64,000 nt of DNA, from the NCBI GenBank assembly GCA_900323505.1, contig OOIN01000002.1, positions 2,542,001 through 2,606,000 on the forward strand. Direction: 5' to 3'. The notes beneath the pieces were generated by a model. It did no database searches. It was not told the origin of the DNA and worked only from the letters and a program-made list of their open reading frames with translations. Shown piece by piece: positions 11,133 to 22,500 of the stretch. Both the position numbers and the translations under genes were made by a program. The stretch is from Ustilago trichophora (taxonomy: Eukaryota > Basidiomycota > Ustilaginomycetes > Ustilaginales > Ustilaginaceae). Position 1 is the stretch's first letter. Each line of letters opens with the position of its first letter.

Positions 11133-13049
11133 TTACTTCCTCTTCTTCTTACCCGCTTTAAAACTGGCTCTCCCCTTGGCTTTACCCACAGCAATGCCTT
11201 TATCCATCAACTTCTTCTTCCGTGCCAAAACATCCTGTTTCTTCTGTAATTTTTTCGCCTGTGTCTTACTCTCCCCCTCATGCCCCTCCATCCCTCCTCC
11301 ACCTGGTTCGTCCACCACCATTGGACCCGCTTCAACCCCCACCGTCACCCCCACATCTCCACCACTCTCAAAGAATGCATCAACCTTCTTTGCCACCTCG
11401 TTCGGATCGCAAGAGTTCAAATCCAATTCGGTATTTCCATCCAACTTTCCCAACCTCCAATGTTGCAGCATAAACGTTGCTGCAGCGTCCAAATCTCGCA
11501 CATTGCCCTTGCGCAGCGATCCGGGAGCTTTCCCTGCTACATGCCACAATAGCTCCGAGATCGAATTGGTTCTCCCTCGAGGATCATCACATGTGGCTAG
11601 ATAGTCTTCCTGGCAGAGAGGAAGGTTTCGTACGTAGCTCGGTAACGAAGACGAAGACGAAGAGCAAGAGGGACGGAGGTTGAGCCGGAATAGTAGGTAG
11701 TCGGCAAGCAGTTGAACGTCGAATAAGGAATCTTTGATACCTGCTGTGATGGCCAATTTGATTCCGCGTTCTGCTCCAGACGCTCCGTGACCGAGAAAGG
11801 GCACCATTACTCCAGGCGTATCATAGACGTAAATGGGGGGGTCTTTGGGCTTCTCGTTCTTCTCTTCGGTGTCTTCTTGAGCAGCTGTCGTTGATGCATC
11901 TTCGCTGTCTGAGGCAGTGATCATGAAGCTCTCACCGCCACCAGACAGTGGTCCTGCTTCGTCATCCTGCACAGCAGGTGTTCTACGAGCCCGTCGTCCC
12001 GGGGTAAAAATCTCTCCTTCAGGCTTGCTCGGACCCGCTTTACTAATCCTAACCGTTCCGGTAAGCTTCCTAGTATGTCCCGGATGAGGAGCCGTACTAG
12101 CCGCTTTTCCCTTTCCCGTCCCTACCCTCCTCAGTCCATTCAACAAACTGCTCTTCCCCACATTTGGCATACCCAGAATCAATAGCCTCACTCCTTCCTC
12201 TGGCGTCGGAGTATGCCTAAATGCTCCTGACAGTCCTTTCTTGGCCCTCTTCTCGGCTTTCTCCGAAATTGGCCTGGGTGGGGAATTGACCGAGTCATCA
12301 GAAGCGATCTTGCGCGCTTGCCTTTGGACCCAGTGCAAGACTTTTTTCACATCTGCATCTACACGGGTGTCGACAAAGAGGATGTGCTGGTATGGATCAT
12401 GTTTTCGCATGGCGGCGAGGATTGATGATTCGAGAGTGGGATCGATCAGATCGCGCTTGAGATAGACGATGAGTCGGCGACTGCGCCATGTAGAGGCATC
12501 GGCTCCACCGCTGTGAGAGGGAGAAGAAGTTGGGGAAAGCTCATCCAGACCGTCGTTGGCGGTGGGAGCCCTTTTGAGCAGCTTCTCGAAAACTGGATTG
12601 ATGGAGGTCAGGGGTAGGCGAGCATCACGAGCTTCGATGACGAGTGGGGGTGGATAGCGGGCGAGAAGGTAGGGCATGGAACGGATCGCTCGCGCCATGT
12701 GCCCGGCGTACCAGGAAGGGGTGGTGGTTGGGAGGGAGAACTGTTGGCGTGGGATAAAGCTAAAGCTTGAAGTTGTTTGTGGTGTAGCCGTTGCGGCATC
12801 GTCGGGGTTTTCTGACGTTTCATGCTCCCGACGCAGCGGTGTGCTTGTAAATGGACGCAAAGACACCAGCTGCGGGTGCTTTCGTATTGATACAGCAGCG
12901 ACATTCCCAAGCGCTGAAAGCGTTTGTGGTACCGACGCCTGACCCCTCGCCGGCACAGAAGTCTTCCTCAAGGAAGCGTATAGAAGCGACCGCAGCATGT
13001 TGTCTCGATGTGTGCGCTGCGATGCGCTGGTGGTAGTAGAAAGTCTCAT
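11133..13049 (-). CDS. MTG1: Mitochondrial ribosome-assembly GTPase Mtg1 (YlqF/RbgA family)
   Basis: A 638-residue circularly permuted GTPase that acts in mitochondrial large-subunit assembly. The domain begins with PSWYAGHMARAIR and VIEARDARLPLTSINP (about 100-140). G4 appears as YLKRDLID (about 193), G1 as LGMPNVGKSSLLNGLR (about 292) and G3 as YDTPGVMVPFLGHG (about 410). The permuted order G4-G1-G3 is diagnostic. An Arg/Ser-rich N-terminus suits mitochondrial import; Met18 (MLRSLLYASLRKTSV) is an alternative start and looks more like a presequence. Compared with bacterial RbgA there is an insertion of about 80 acidic residues between G1 and G3. The C-terminus is Lys-rich. Convergent with FUM1, 264 bases apart. 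Confidence 0.9.
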   Translation of the reverse strand: MRLSTTTSASQRTHRDNMLRSLLYASLRKTSVPARGQASVPQTLSALGNVAAVSIRKHPQLVSLRPFTSTPLRREHETSENPDDAATATPQTTSSFSFIPRQQFSLPTTTPSWYAGHMARAIRSMPYLLARYPPPLVIEARDARLPLTSINPVFEKLLKRAPTANDGLDELSPTSSPSHSGGADASTWRSRRLIVYLKRDLIDPTLESSILAAMRKHDPYQHILFVDTRVDADVKKVLHWVQRQARKIASDDSVNSPPRPISEKAEKRAKKGLSGAFRHTPTPEEGVRLLILGMPNVGKSSLLNGLRRVGTGKGKAASTAPHPGHTRKLTGTVRISKAGPSKPEGEIFTPGRRARRTPAVQDDEAGPLSGGGESFMITASDSEDASTTAAQEDTEEKNEKPKDPPIYVYDTPGVMVPFLGHGASGAERGIKLAITAGIKDSLFDVQLLADYLLFRLNLRPSCSSSSSSLPSYVRNLPLCQEDYLATCDDPRGRTNSISELLWHVAGKAPGSLRKGNVRDLDAAATFMLQHWRLGKLDGNTELDLNSCDPNEVAKKVDAFFESGGDVGVTVGVEAGPMVVDEPGGGGMEGHEGESKTQAKKLQKKQDVLARKKKLMDKGIAVGKAKGRASFKAGKKKRK

Positions 13050-13398
13050 CGTCAGAAAGGCTCAGCTTCAAAACTTATTGAACCCTTAAAAACGCCGGGC
13101 AATTTTTTCGGGCTGTCTCCGCTTCAGCCTCCACACAATTGCTGATTTTTCCTGACCTTTCCGAAAACCCTCAACCGAAAATGCGACGCTAAAGTCGGCA
13201 ACAAAAAGCACCCTCGTACATCATAGATCCCACATGTCAACACCTCACCAAGCCTCTTTCATTCGTACAGCATACAGCAACAAAAGGAGAGCTTATGGGA
13301 TACTTCTATGATTGCTATTCACTTGAGCGATAATCAAAAACAAAATTTTATATACAGAAGAGGGTGAGATTGACCTTGAGTTTCAGAGGAATTGAAAC
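13050..13398. other. Intergenic region, MTG1 promoter / CAT2 3' end
   Basis: 349 bases between two genes on the minus strand. AT-rich toward 13320-13360. No coding sequence seen. Confidence 0.5.
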
Positions 13399-15333
13399 TT
13401 AGGCCTTGCTCTTGGGTGCCTCGCTCTGAAGACGGAGGTGGAGATCCCTAAGCTCGACAGCAGCCTCGTTGATGTAGTGTCTCAGATCAGCCGATCCGAG
13501 CTTCAACGAAGTGATGGTGAAAGTGAGCGAGTTCTCCTTGATGGCATAGGCGCAACCGAAACCTTCGGGAGTCACCTCACCGAAGCCCCAGCATGCAAAG
13601 GCCTCGGACGAGATTTGCGAAGTGGAAAGCTTCCATGTCGAGCTCAATCCGTATGCGGGGTCCTCGTAGATGGCCGGTACCTTCTCACCCTCCTTGAGCA
13701 GCTTCTTGAGACCGAAGAGGTGACGGTCCACACCCTGACCATCGGCAGCGGCGGTGGCGTAGGAGAGATGCTGCTTAACGGCGGCCTGGAACTTTTCGTA
13801 CCTCTCGGCATCAGAGGCGCCGTGTGACTCCATAGCCTCGCAGAAGGCCTTGGATTCAACACTGGCAGATCGGATGGTCTCGGTTCGGCCCCACTTGAAC
13901 TTGCGTGTCTGGGCCGATTCGTAGGTAGGGCAGGGCTTGCCGTACATCTTAAAGTAAGCAAGCTGGATGACCATCTGGACCCAGGCGTCGGGGGAGCACT
14001 TGAACTTCTTGATAGCTCCTTTACCGTAACCCTGGAAATCGAGCACCGAGAGATCGTGACGACCCATGAGGTTGTTAAAGTCCTGAATGGATTCCTCGAT
14101 CTTGGCCTCGACGGTGGCGTCGGTCTTGAACTGGATCTGCTTAGGAGCGGGCAAATCGGTGCGGTTGGAGCTGCCAAGGTCGATCTTGCCAGCCTGAAGA
14201 GCCTGCAGAGCGAAATCGTTGAGACGCAAAGTGGGGGTACCGTCCATCATCGAGTGCTCGCCCATGAAACCAGACTTGCCGTTGGCAAAAGTGATGATCT
14301 GCTGCTTGTCGTAGAAGCGGTTCTTGCCGTCACCGCACCAGAGCTGCCATGCGGTCGACTCGATGTTGTGGGGAGCAGTCTCGTCAAGGCAGACGACGAT
14401 GACGGAGCTGTCGATGCGCTCCAACGCCTGCTGGTTGCCAGGGAGCGAGGCAAGCGCCTTACGCGAGTCGGTCCACTTGTCACGGTTGTTAGACGACAGA
14501 GCACCGACGGGCTGAGGAGCGGGCTTGCTCGACGCCGAGTCCGAGAGGATCTTTTGCAGCTGCGACTCGATCTCGGCCTCGCTCAACTCCTGACCGTTGT
14601 GGATCAGGTCAAACTCGTAAAAGTGACCATTCCGCAGGACGACGAGGTGGTTGTTAGCCTGCCAGTCGTACTTGACAGCCGTGTCGGACGGCTTCTCCGG
14701 GATACGGTTCGAGTTGAACATCCACTTGTACGACCTCATGCAGAGCGGACCAGCCTTACCCTTTTCAGGGGCGAGCTGCTCGGTCTCTAGAAGCCTGCGG
14801 AAGGCGAGGAAAGCCTTGAGGAGTCCAGCGGCGCGCTTGGGTCCAGTCTTGCGGGTCTTGTCGTCCTTGTGAGAGTAGAAATAGCTGACGTAGGGAACCA
14901 CGGGATCACGGTAGGCCATGTAGGCGGCTTCGTTCCACCACTCGCTGAGCCAGCTCTCGCGGCCTTCCTTGCTAGCACGGTCCTCCAAACGCTGCTGAAG
15001 GGTCTGGATGAGCTTGGCATCAGCTCCGGAGAGAGCCGACTTGACGGCCTCCTCGGTCTTGGCGAGGCTCTCCTTGGTCTGGTGGGGGATGGTGCTCCTG
15101 AGGTACTTTTGCAAGGTCTGCTCGAGTTGAGGCACGGGAAGGTGAGGCATGGAGCTCTGGCCCTCGTACATGGGACCATTGCCGACACCACCATTTTTGG
15201 TGGAAGTGGAAGAGTAGCGAGACGACATGGCGATGGGAGCAGCGACAGACTTGGTAGAGGTAGAGGTAGCAGATGCAACGAGTCGTGAAGCAGACGAGCG
15301 AGCTTGCGAACGACCCAATCCGAGGAGTGTCAT
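13399..15333 (-). CDS. CAT2: Carnitine O-acetyltransferase
   Basis: A 644-residue member of the choline/carnitine acyltransferase family. It transfers acetyl groups between CoA and carnitine so that acetyl units can cross organelle membranes. Family marks: LPVPQLEQTLQKYL near residue 66, MFNSNRIPEKPSDT near 208, NGHFYEFDL near 236, and the catalytic His in GEHSMMDGTP (His360). The C-terminal substrate site is TETIRSAS. The N-terminus (GRSQARSSASRLVASATSTS) is a mitochondrial presequence. Met36 (MSSRYSSTS) offers a shorter form, as in yeast Cat2, where start choice decides mitochondrion or peroxisome. The C-terminus ends Ser-Lys-Ala, one residue from a canonical SKL peroxisomal signal. It is divergent from the Pls-like gene across 4.2 kb. 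Confidence 0.93.
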   Translation of the reverse strand: MTLLGLGRSQARSSASRLVASATSTSTKSVAAPIAMSSRYSSTSTKNGGVGNGPMYEGQSSMPHLPVPQLEQTLQKYLRSTIPHQTKESLAKTEEAVKSALSGADAKLIQTLQQRLEDRASKEGRESWLSEWWNEAAYMAYRDPVVPYVSYFYSHKDDKTRKTGPKRAAGLLKAFLAFRRLLETEQLAPEKGKAGPLCMRSYKWMFNSNRIPEKPSDTAVKYDWQANNHLVVLRNGHFYEFDLIHNGQELSEAEIESQLQKILSDSASSKPAPQPVGALSSNNRDKWTDSRKALASLPGNQQALERIDSSVIVVCLDETAPHNIESTAWQLWCGDGKNRFYDKQQIITFANGKSGFMGEHSMMDGTPTLRLNDFALQALQAGKIDLGSSNRTDLPAPKQIQFKTDATVEAKIEESIQDFNNLMGRHDLSVLDFQGYGKGAIKKFKCSPDAWVQMVIQLAYFKMYGKPCPTYESAQTRKFKWGRTETIRSASVESKAFCEAMESHGASDAERYEKFQAAVKQHLSYATAAADGQGVDRHLFGLKKLLKEGEKVPAIYEDPAYGLSSTWKLSTSQISSEAFACWGFGEVTPEGFGCAYAIKENSLTFTITSLKLGSADLRHYINEAAVELRDLHLRLQSEAPKSKA

Positions 15334-18300
15334 AAGGGGTAAGCCGCGCTAACAAATACGGGGGTAAGAAGGTTGACCTTGTGGTGTGGTTAGAGGTGGG
15401 GGGTTGTGGGGATAAAGTAGAATGCGCTGGCGAGGATGGATATATCTATTGACCGGGAGGAAGAGAAAGAAGCCAGAGAGAGCAGCGATGAGAATGTCTG
15501 TCCGGCGAGCGAGCTGAACCGGTCGTCGGATCTAGGCACGCACGAAAAGCCGTCCTTTACCCCAACTTTGTTCTTTCTTCACGATGCGACGATGCGAGTT
15601 GATGCGGACGACTGGACGGCATTCCACCGTCACCTCCTTTCTTCCTCTTCTTTTCCAAGTAAGCGGAGTGACGCACAGGTCGAAGAATTTGTTAGCGGGG
15701 AAGCCAAACCGCTCTGACCGGTTTGAATGTGCGACTTTGATGACCGGTCTCCCTTTTGAAATCCAATCTGAAAGCTTCACATCATTGGCCGAATACAAAT
15801 CATTCTCCACACATTTTGCCAAAAAGAAATTGCGTTTGAAAAATTCAATTTCATCGGGTCCCTCTCCTCTGGCCGAGTGGAAATTCACCCGGCCACCCCA
15901 GGAAGGCAGAGGCGGGCAATTTCAAGCCGATGACTTCCGACAAGTCCGGGAACATCCTCATACCTCGTTGCCGGACCTCTCATTGAAAAGAAAGAAAAGA
16001 CCCTCTTGCCCCCTTGTCTTGGCTCGTCTAAATGCATTTCTTTCCCTCCACGTTCTTTGGACATGGAATGACACCGTCATATCCACCCTTCTTCCTTGTG
16101 TAGGCGCAGACACGGATGAACTTGAGAGAGAAAGACGTAGAATACAGGGGGGTGCCAAACTTCCCCGCAACTCTGGACAAGATGTGGGGATCTGTGCGGG
16201 CGTTATCCTGAAGCACTTGATCTCGCACGCAGCAGAGGTCCACATCGGCCAACTCAAGCAGCTCATTCCGCACGGCAGGAGCAAGAATCGACCGATGCAA
16301 AGGGCCGAGTGGAAGGGTTGTACCGCTTTTCTCCTTCTTTCCCCCCACAATCGATGCCAAGTGGCCCCGCTTTTTCGCTAGTCTACCAAGGATAGACAGC
16401 ATAGCGGCGACCTGAGCGTGAGAGCTATGTCCACAAAGGCAACGAAAGAAGCCATGCTCGAGTGAGTTGCCATGCAGTGTAGCAAAGCCAAGAGTGCCTC
16501 CGATTGAAGCGAACAACGTCTGCTGAATCGGCCAAAGATGTACGCGATGCCGTGCGAAAAAAGAGGCCGCCGCTTCTGCTGCGAAGGTGTTAGCCCGGCG
16601 CCCTTCACATGGTCGAAAAAGTTTCATGCATCAATTCTGCTGTCTAGAGCTGTTCTCCGGAAAAAAAGCACTCTCTACAGTAGCTTGGCAACGCTACTGT
16701 CTCGGCTACTTTGGACAGCCCTTGTCCTTCTCGTTTAAGCTTGACAGAATGAGCGAAGCATGTTTTGTCTGTGAAGCATCAGTTTGATCTGATCCAGACG
16801 ATGGCGATGGGAAGCAGCAATACAATGGCGCAGATCGACATACGAAAGGATGAGCGATGAAGTAGGGCCAGGGTGTCAGGAAGAAATAGCGAAGCGAAGT
16901 TCAGGTCGGCGGCAAATTTGGCGCTGCTGGCGTTTCCCAGAAAGTCCGAGCTGCGCCGTGTGCGCAAAACCATATGGGTCTGCTCGCCTCGCTTCAAGAG
17001 GCCAATCGAAGTGCATGCTTTCATTCCTCACACCGGCTTCGACAGCGCTTCTTCCTCTTCTTGTCGGCATCGAGATGCAATTCGGTCCAGACTTACCGTC
17101 CACAGGGGCTCAAGCGATCAAGTCCACTGTGGGCGAGAAGCTTCTTCACTATGCACTCTTCTGCGCACTACGCTGGTCAATCATTTTCTGACGTCGGCTT
17201 TGCAGACTAACTCACTGTGTTGCGATGTTGATTGCCGTAAGCAAGGATCGGCTTTGGCAACCAATAAGAGAAAGTTAATGCGCTCTGCGTCGCAGTGCGC
17301 TGCGTGCATATGTGACGCCGTGATATGTCGTTGAAGAGGAAAAAAAATTGACTCCGTTCCGATCGAGCTTGTCATGCGTTGGCGCGAATCGTCTCTCATG
17401 TCTCAAGAATAACGGCATTGCACAAGTGTCATGTTTGCCTCGCTGTCACCGCGTGCCATGTGTCATTTCCAAGCAGCTTGAATACCTTCAGAGCCAATGA
17501 TAACAAAGCCTCTCTTTGACGTTTTGTTGAATCATCGCGTGCTGCTTGCATGTTGGTATGGCCGCATCGGCAGCCACCGAGAACACCGCGGAACGGGCTT
17601 GGCGGCGACGACTATGACATGGACGTGTGTGTGATCGGCGGACAATTCATTCCTAGCGCAGTTCTACCGAAAAAGAGCTGACCAGCATGGGATCCCAGGC
17701 GAGAAAGAGCCGCTCTTTTTTTTTTTTTTAGCGTTTGTGTCCTTTTCTTCCCGCAAGGAGACGAAGCTCGTCCATGCGGCTGTTGTCGAGCATGCTGGTT
17801 GCTTTACACGTTGATGCTAGGTACAGCACCGAGCGGTAGACTCGATGGTGAAGATTGTGGCTTGCAAATGTGTGTGTTGTTGTGTGTGTGGTATGTGTGC
17901 GTGTTGCGCTTTGGTGCTGATCTGCCGATCTCACTTTGCACACAAGTCTCAGTTCAAAAGTATCGAAGACTCGAGTCTCTTTCTCTCTGGTTACTATTCA
18001 AGCTAGTCCGGTCGTTCTTCACAGACCAGGTACAGTATTGAACACGCTTGATCTTGTATGGCTAGCTCAACATCCCACGATAGCGGGTGGGCAACACGTT
18101 GCACAGCCCACCTCAGCAACCCAGCAGCCAGCACCACAATGGCATTGACAGGACGAACGAAGAGGCAGGCAGGAGCCAAAAAAAAAAAAAAAAAAAGAGC
18201 GCGCCGCTCATGCTTGAACCCAAAGTCTTCTTGGTCGCCGCGCGGCACCCAATTTGATGCTCCGCGAAGGGTACTGCAGCAGCTGGCCAAGTCAAGTCAG

Positions 18301-19551
18301 AGTAAGTTTTTGAGGCTGCAATGTGCTCGGGGTTGCCGAGCTGGCAAAAGTTGCTCTTTCTGCCTCTCGCTTCTATATTCATTCCTTCTTGGCCATCAAA
18401 TCCAGGATTTTCGGACTGTGCCAATCACTATTTGACAGCTAGTTGGAGAAGCATTGCGAGGATGGGAATCACTCTATCTGTCCAAGCCAAGAAGGCAAAG
18501 AGAGAGGGAGGGAGAGAGAGACAGAGAGAGAGAGAGGGCGGAAGCGATGATTTGGTTGGATTCGAGTCGGTTGTCGATTTCGAGCCTCGTCTCAGCTCAA
18601 TTTGACGCAACGTTGCTGTGTGCAGAGCGATGGCGTGGTGAAGAGAGACAAGACAGGGCGATCCTTGTGAAGCATGTGAAGCATTAGAGCAGTGTCTTTG
18701 AAATCTAACCTCCTGTCTTTGACGCGATTTCAAACTCCTCCGTGCCCATCGGCGGCCACAATGCGAAAAAAAAAAAGGAGAGAGAGAGAGAGAGAGAGAA
18801 CGAGTTGTGTGTGATTTCGCTAAGCTTGCGTCGCGCACGCTTGCTAAAGTTGGAATTGTCTGCGCTAAATCACACGCCGACAGACACTCACACACACACG
18901 CACACATGTAGAGAGAGAGAGAGAGAGAGACACACACACACACACACACGCGCAGATGAGAGCCCCTCTTTGCTGCGCTGTGCCGTGCTGTTCTGTGCTG
19001 TGCTGACGACCCGAATCTGATTCCGCACAGTGTGGTTCATCAAGCCAAACCTCTCTTGTGTCTCGACACGGTCCACATACACACACTCACACTCACCACC
19101 TTGTTCTCGTTCCCATCTCCGTTCTCGCTCAACGATTCCCAAGCTTCACCTCAGTCACATCCGGCCATAGATTCGCTTTAGAGGTGACACTGTTGGAGAT
19201 CGCGTTTTCGCTTTGCTTCCGCCTCGATCTCGACACCGAAAGGACTCGACTGCGACGACCAGACCATCTTCGGAGCCTTCCGATCCATCAGCTACGCGCC
19301 TTAGCAGCAGACCAAATCAGGTAGCTCTGAACAGCATCCGATGCGATTCTAGTTCAGCTCGATCTGTCACCGGGCATCCCGATCGTGTTGGCTCTCACAG
19401 CCTCGGCAGTAGCTTCACCCAAAAGGCTTTGTGTCAACATTACACACACTCACCAAAACATTATCTCAGTTTACTACTTCGATCCTATCACCAACACAAT
19501 CAAACACAGCTCATTCCTTCACCCGCTCACACCCGCTAGGGCTGGCCCAGC
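15334..19551. other. 4.2-kb gene-free divergent region
   Basis: I see no supported gene here; the longest open frame (15584-16381) has no recognisable domain and low-bias codon use. Contents include a perfect 8-bp hairpin at 16677-16700, T and A homopolymers near 17718 and 18179, GA tracts (18498-18538, 18778-18799) and a mixed CA/GA/CA tract (18889-18950). The last 500 bases are CT/CA-rich, like a 5' leader. It probably holds the promoters of CAT2 and of the Pls-like gene. Confidence 0.5.
18889..18950. repeat. CA/GA/CA compound microsatellite
   Basis: A (CA)n tract runs into (GA)n and back into (CA)n, ending in CGCG. It is one of three purine/dinucleotide tracts upstream of the Pls-like gene. 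Confidence 0.9.
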
Positions 19552-22500
19552 ATGAGCGCAGACTTTCCTCTCGGCTTCCTCTACAGCCTTCCACCTCGGT
19601 CAAAGACCAGGTCGCTCGGTGATCACATTGCAGAACACGTCACCGACAATGGCAGGATATCCAATCTCATCGATTGTCTCCCTTCCACCTCCAATCCAGC
19701 TCTTTGGTCACCCGACCTATCCCGTCCACCTCTAGAGCATCGTCACATTAGGCAGTTTGTCTCCAACTTCATCCTGCCATGCTCCTCCAACGGATCGCCC
19801 TTGGGTCCCAATGACCGCGTCATGATGGCCTTGCCCACAGGTCCTGAAAATGCGTTGGCTCTGCTCTCTGTCGCTGCCTACCACACCTGTGCACCCGTCA
19901 ATGCGAGTTGCACAGCTGGTGAGCTCCGCGATGATGCGCTTCGTCTCCGAGCACGAGCTGTTGTCACAACACGAGATGCCGTCGAGCGACTGGGCTTGTA
20001 CACGCTTCGCGACGACGACAACATGGAGATCATCTTTGTCGAGCCACGCACATCCGGTCCCGCCGGTCTCTTTGACATGTCTCTGCTTGGCGAGAATGGC
20101 ATCGCATCCACAGCCGGACGTCGTCCCTCGGCCCCTCACGGCCTCGAACACCAGAGTCTCGTCCTCCATACATCCGGTACTTCGGGCAAGAAGAAGGTCG
20201 TACCCTACTCGCTCCGTCATCTCATTGTCGGTACATGCTGTGTCGTCTACTCGTGGAATCTTCGCCCAGAGAGTGTCAACATGAACATGATGCCCCTCTT
20301 CCACGTCGGCGGTATCGTCCGAAATCTCTGGTCTCCCGTCTTCTCTGCAGGAAGTGCTATCATGTGTGCTGGTTTCGACGCCAACGCTTGGTGGCCTCTC
20401 GCAAAGCAGCTCGGTGCCACTTGGTATTATGCTGCCCCCACAATGCACCACGCTATCCTGGCTTCCAAGCCCGAAGGCGTTGATGCCGCCAAAGAGACCA
20501 ACATCAAGATGATTGCCAACGCCGCAGGTGGTCTCTTGCCTTCGCTTGCCGTTCAGCTCAAGGAGACTTTCATCGGATGTGCCGTGCTCCCTTCTTACGG
20601 AATGACCGAGTGCATGCCCATCGCCTCTCCTCCAACCAACTACCAGCTTGACCGTCCAGGATGCTCCGGTGTCGCATGTGGTCCTGATCTTTCCATCCGA
20701 GACCCCTTCGACAAGGAACGCGAGCTTCCCGTTGGTCAGACCGGTGCCGTGTCGGTGCGAGGTCTTCCCACTTTCTCCGGATACGAAGTCTCTGCGGATC
20801 CCTTTGAGCCTCTCGACACCTCGGCCTTCTCCAGCGAGGGATGGTTTGACTCGGGAGACATGGGTCATATGGATGCAGATGGATACCTCTACATCACTGG
20901 TCGATCAAAAGAAATCATCAACAAGGGTGGTGAGGTCGTCTCTCCTTTCGAAGTCGAGGAGGCCATCACCCAGGCCTGCTCTGATCGCGTCAAGCAGTGT
21001 CTTGCTTTCTCCATCGAACATACGGTACTCCAAGAAACAATCGGTGTCGTCATTGTGCCTGTTCCTAACCAACCACGCGTCGGTCTTGCCGAATTGCACA
21101 ACATGTTGCGATCTCACTTGCACCCTTCCAAGTGGCCATTCGCCGCCGTTTACATGGACGATCTCCCCAAGAACCAGGCAGGAAAGCCGCTTCGTATCAA
21201 GCTCGGCACACGTCTCGGTATTGGACCGCTCTCGGATGACGTGCCCCCCTTGCAGCGTCATTTCGAGGCAAAAGCACCGGGCAAGGAGGTCCCGCTCTCG
21301 GAACCGATCCCATGCAATCTCGTCACTGTCGATGTTCGAGCTGTCGAGCGTGCCTGTTACCGCATTCCCGGCATCATCGAGGCTGCAGTTCGTCAACGTC
21401 GCGACGGCTCTCCCGAAGCCTTCATTCAGGTCGAGGAAGATGCCGATTACGACGCAGCCGATATCGACCGCGCTCTGGCGCAAGTCCTTCATGGCTACGT
21501 TGTCCCCAACCCACTCCACGTCTTCCGACAACCTCTCGCCAAAAACCACGGTCAGATCGATTTCGACACAATGGAGGCCGAGGTGCGAAGGCAGAACGCT
21601 TCCAGCATGACCCGAACCGCTTTGGTTGTCCGTGACATTATCGCCCGTCTGCTCGACACCGAAGCCGGTTCTATCACAGCCGAGTCCGACTTCTTCTTGC
21701 TCGGAGGCAACAGTCTGCTGCTTGGTCGATTGGTGCATCTCATCCGTAAAGAGACCGGCGTCTCGCTCGAGGTCTCTACTCTCTTCAACAACTCGACGGT
21801 GGCAGGCATTGCCGATCTCGTCGAGGACGAGCAAGGCGACGAGGACGAAGATGAAGATGACTTTTATGATGGGTATGATGACAAGGGGGCTCTCGGAGCG
21901 ACGTACGCGGCTCACCGCTACGATGAGGACGAGGATGTTGCTTTCCAGAGCCACGGCTACCAACCACGCAGCCAGACACATCCCTGGGTTCTCTTCGTCC
22001 AGTCCATTCCTTTCCTCTTCTTTTATCCCTTCAAGGCCGCTTGGACATGGACCGTCATCCTTCACGGTCTCGCTTTCTCTGCATTCTACATTCGTGACAT
22101 CTTCTGGGAGCGAGTCGGTGCCCTACTGGCATCGATCATAGTTGCAAGATTGACAAGTCGAATCATCTGTCCCGTCACCGCTATCGCCTTCAAATGGATC
22201 GTCATTGGTCGATACCGCCCCGGCAAATACCCCATGTGGTGCAACTATCACCTTCGATGGTGGATCGTCAACCAATCGCTCAAGACAGCCGGTAAAGGTC
22301 TGTTTGCCATAACTCCTGGCCTGCAGAAGGTCTACTACCGCCTGCTTGGAATGTCGATCGGATCCGATGTCAAGATTGACCAATTTGCCAAGATTGCCGA
22401 ACACGACCTTATCACTATCCACGACGGTGCGCGTATTGACAAGTGTCTTCTTCGTGGCTTCTGCGTCGAGCGTGACGGCTACTTCAGGCTCGAGCCCATC

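Noticed and set aside
15584..16381. 265-codon plus-strand frame in the 4.2-kb empty region
   Set aside because: Composition and codon use look random, no domain or signal, and a competing frame of similar length lies on the other strand.
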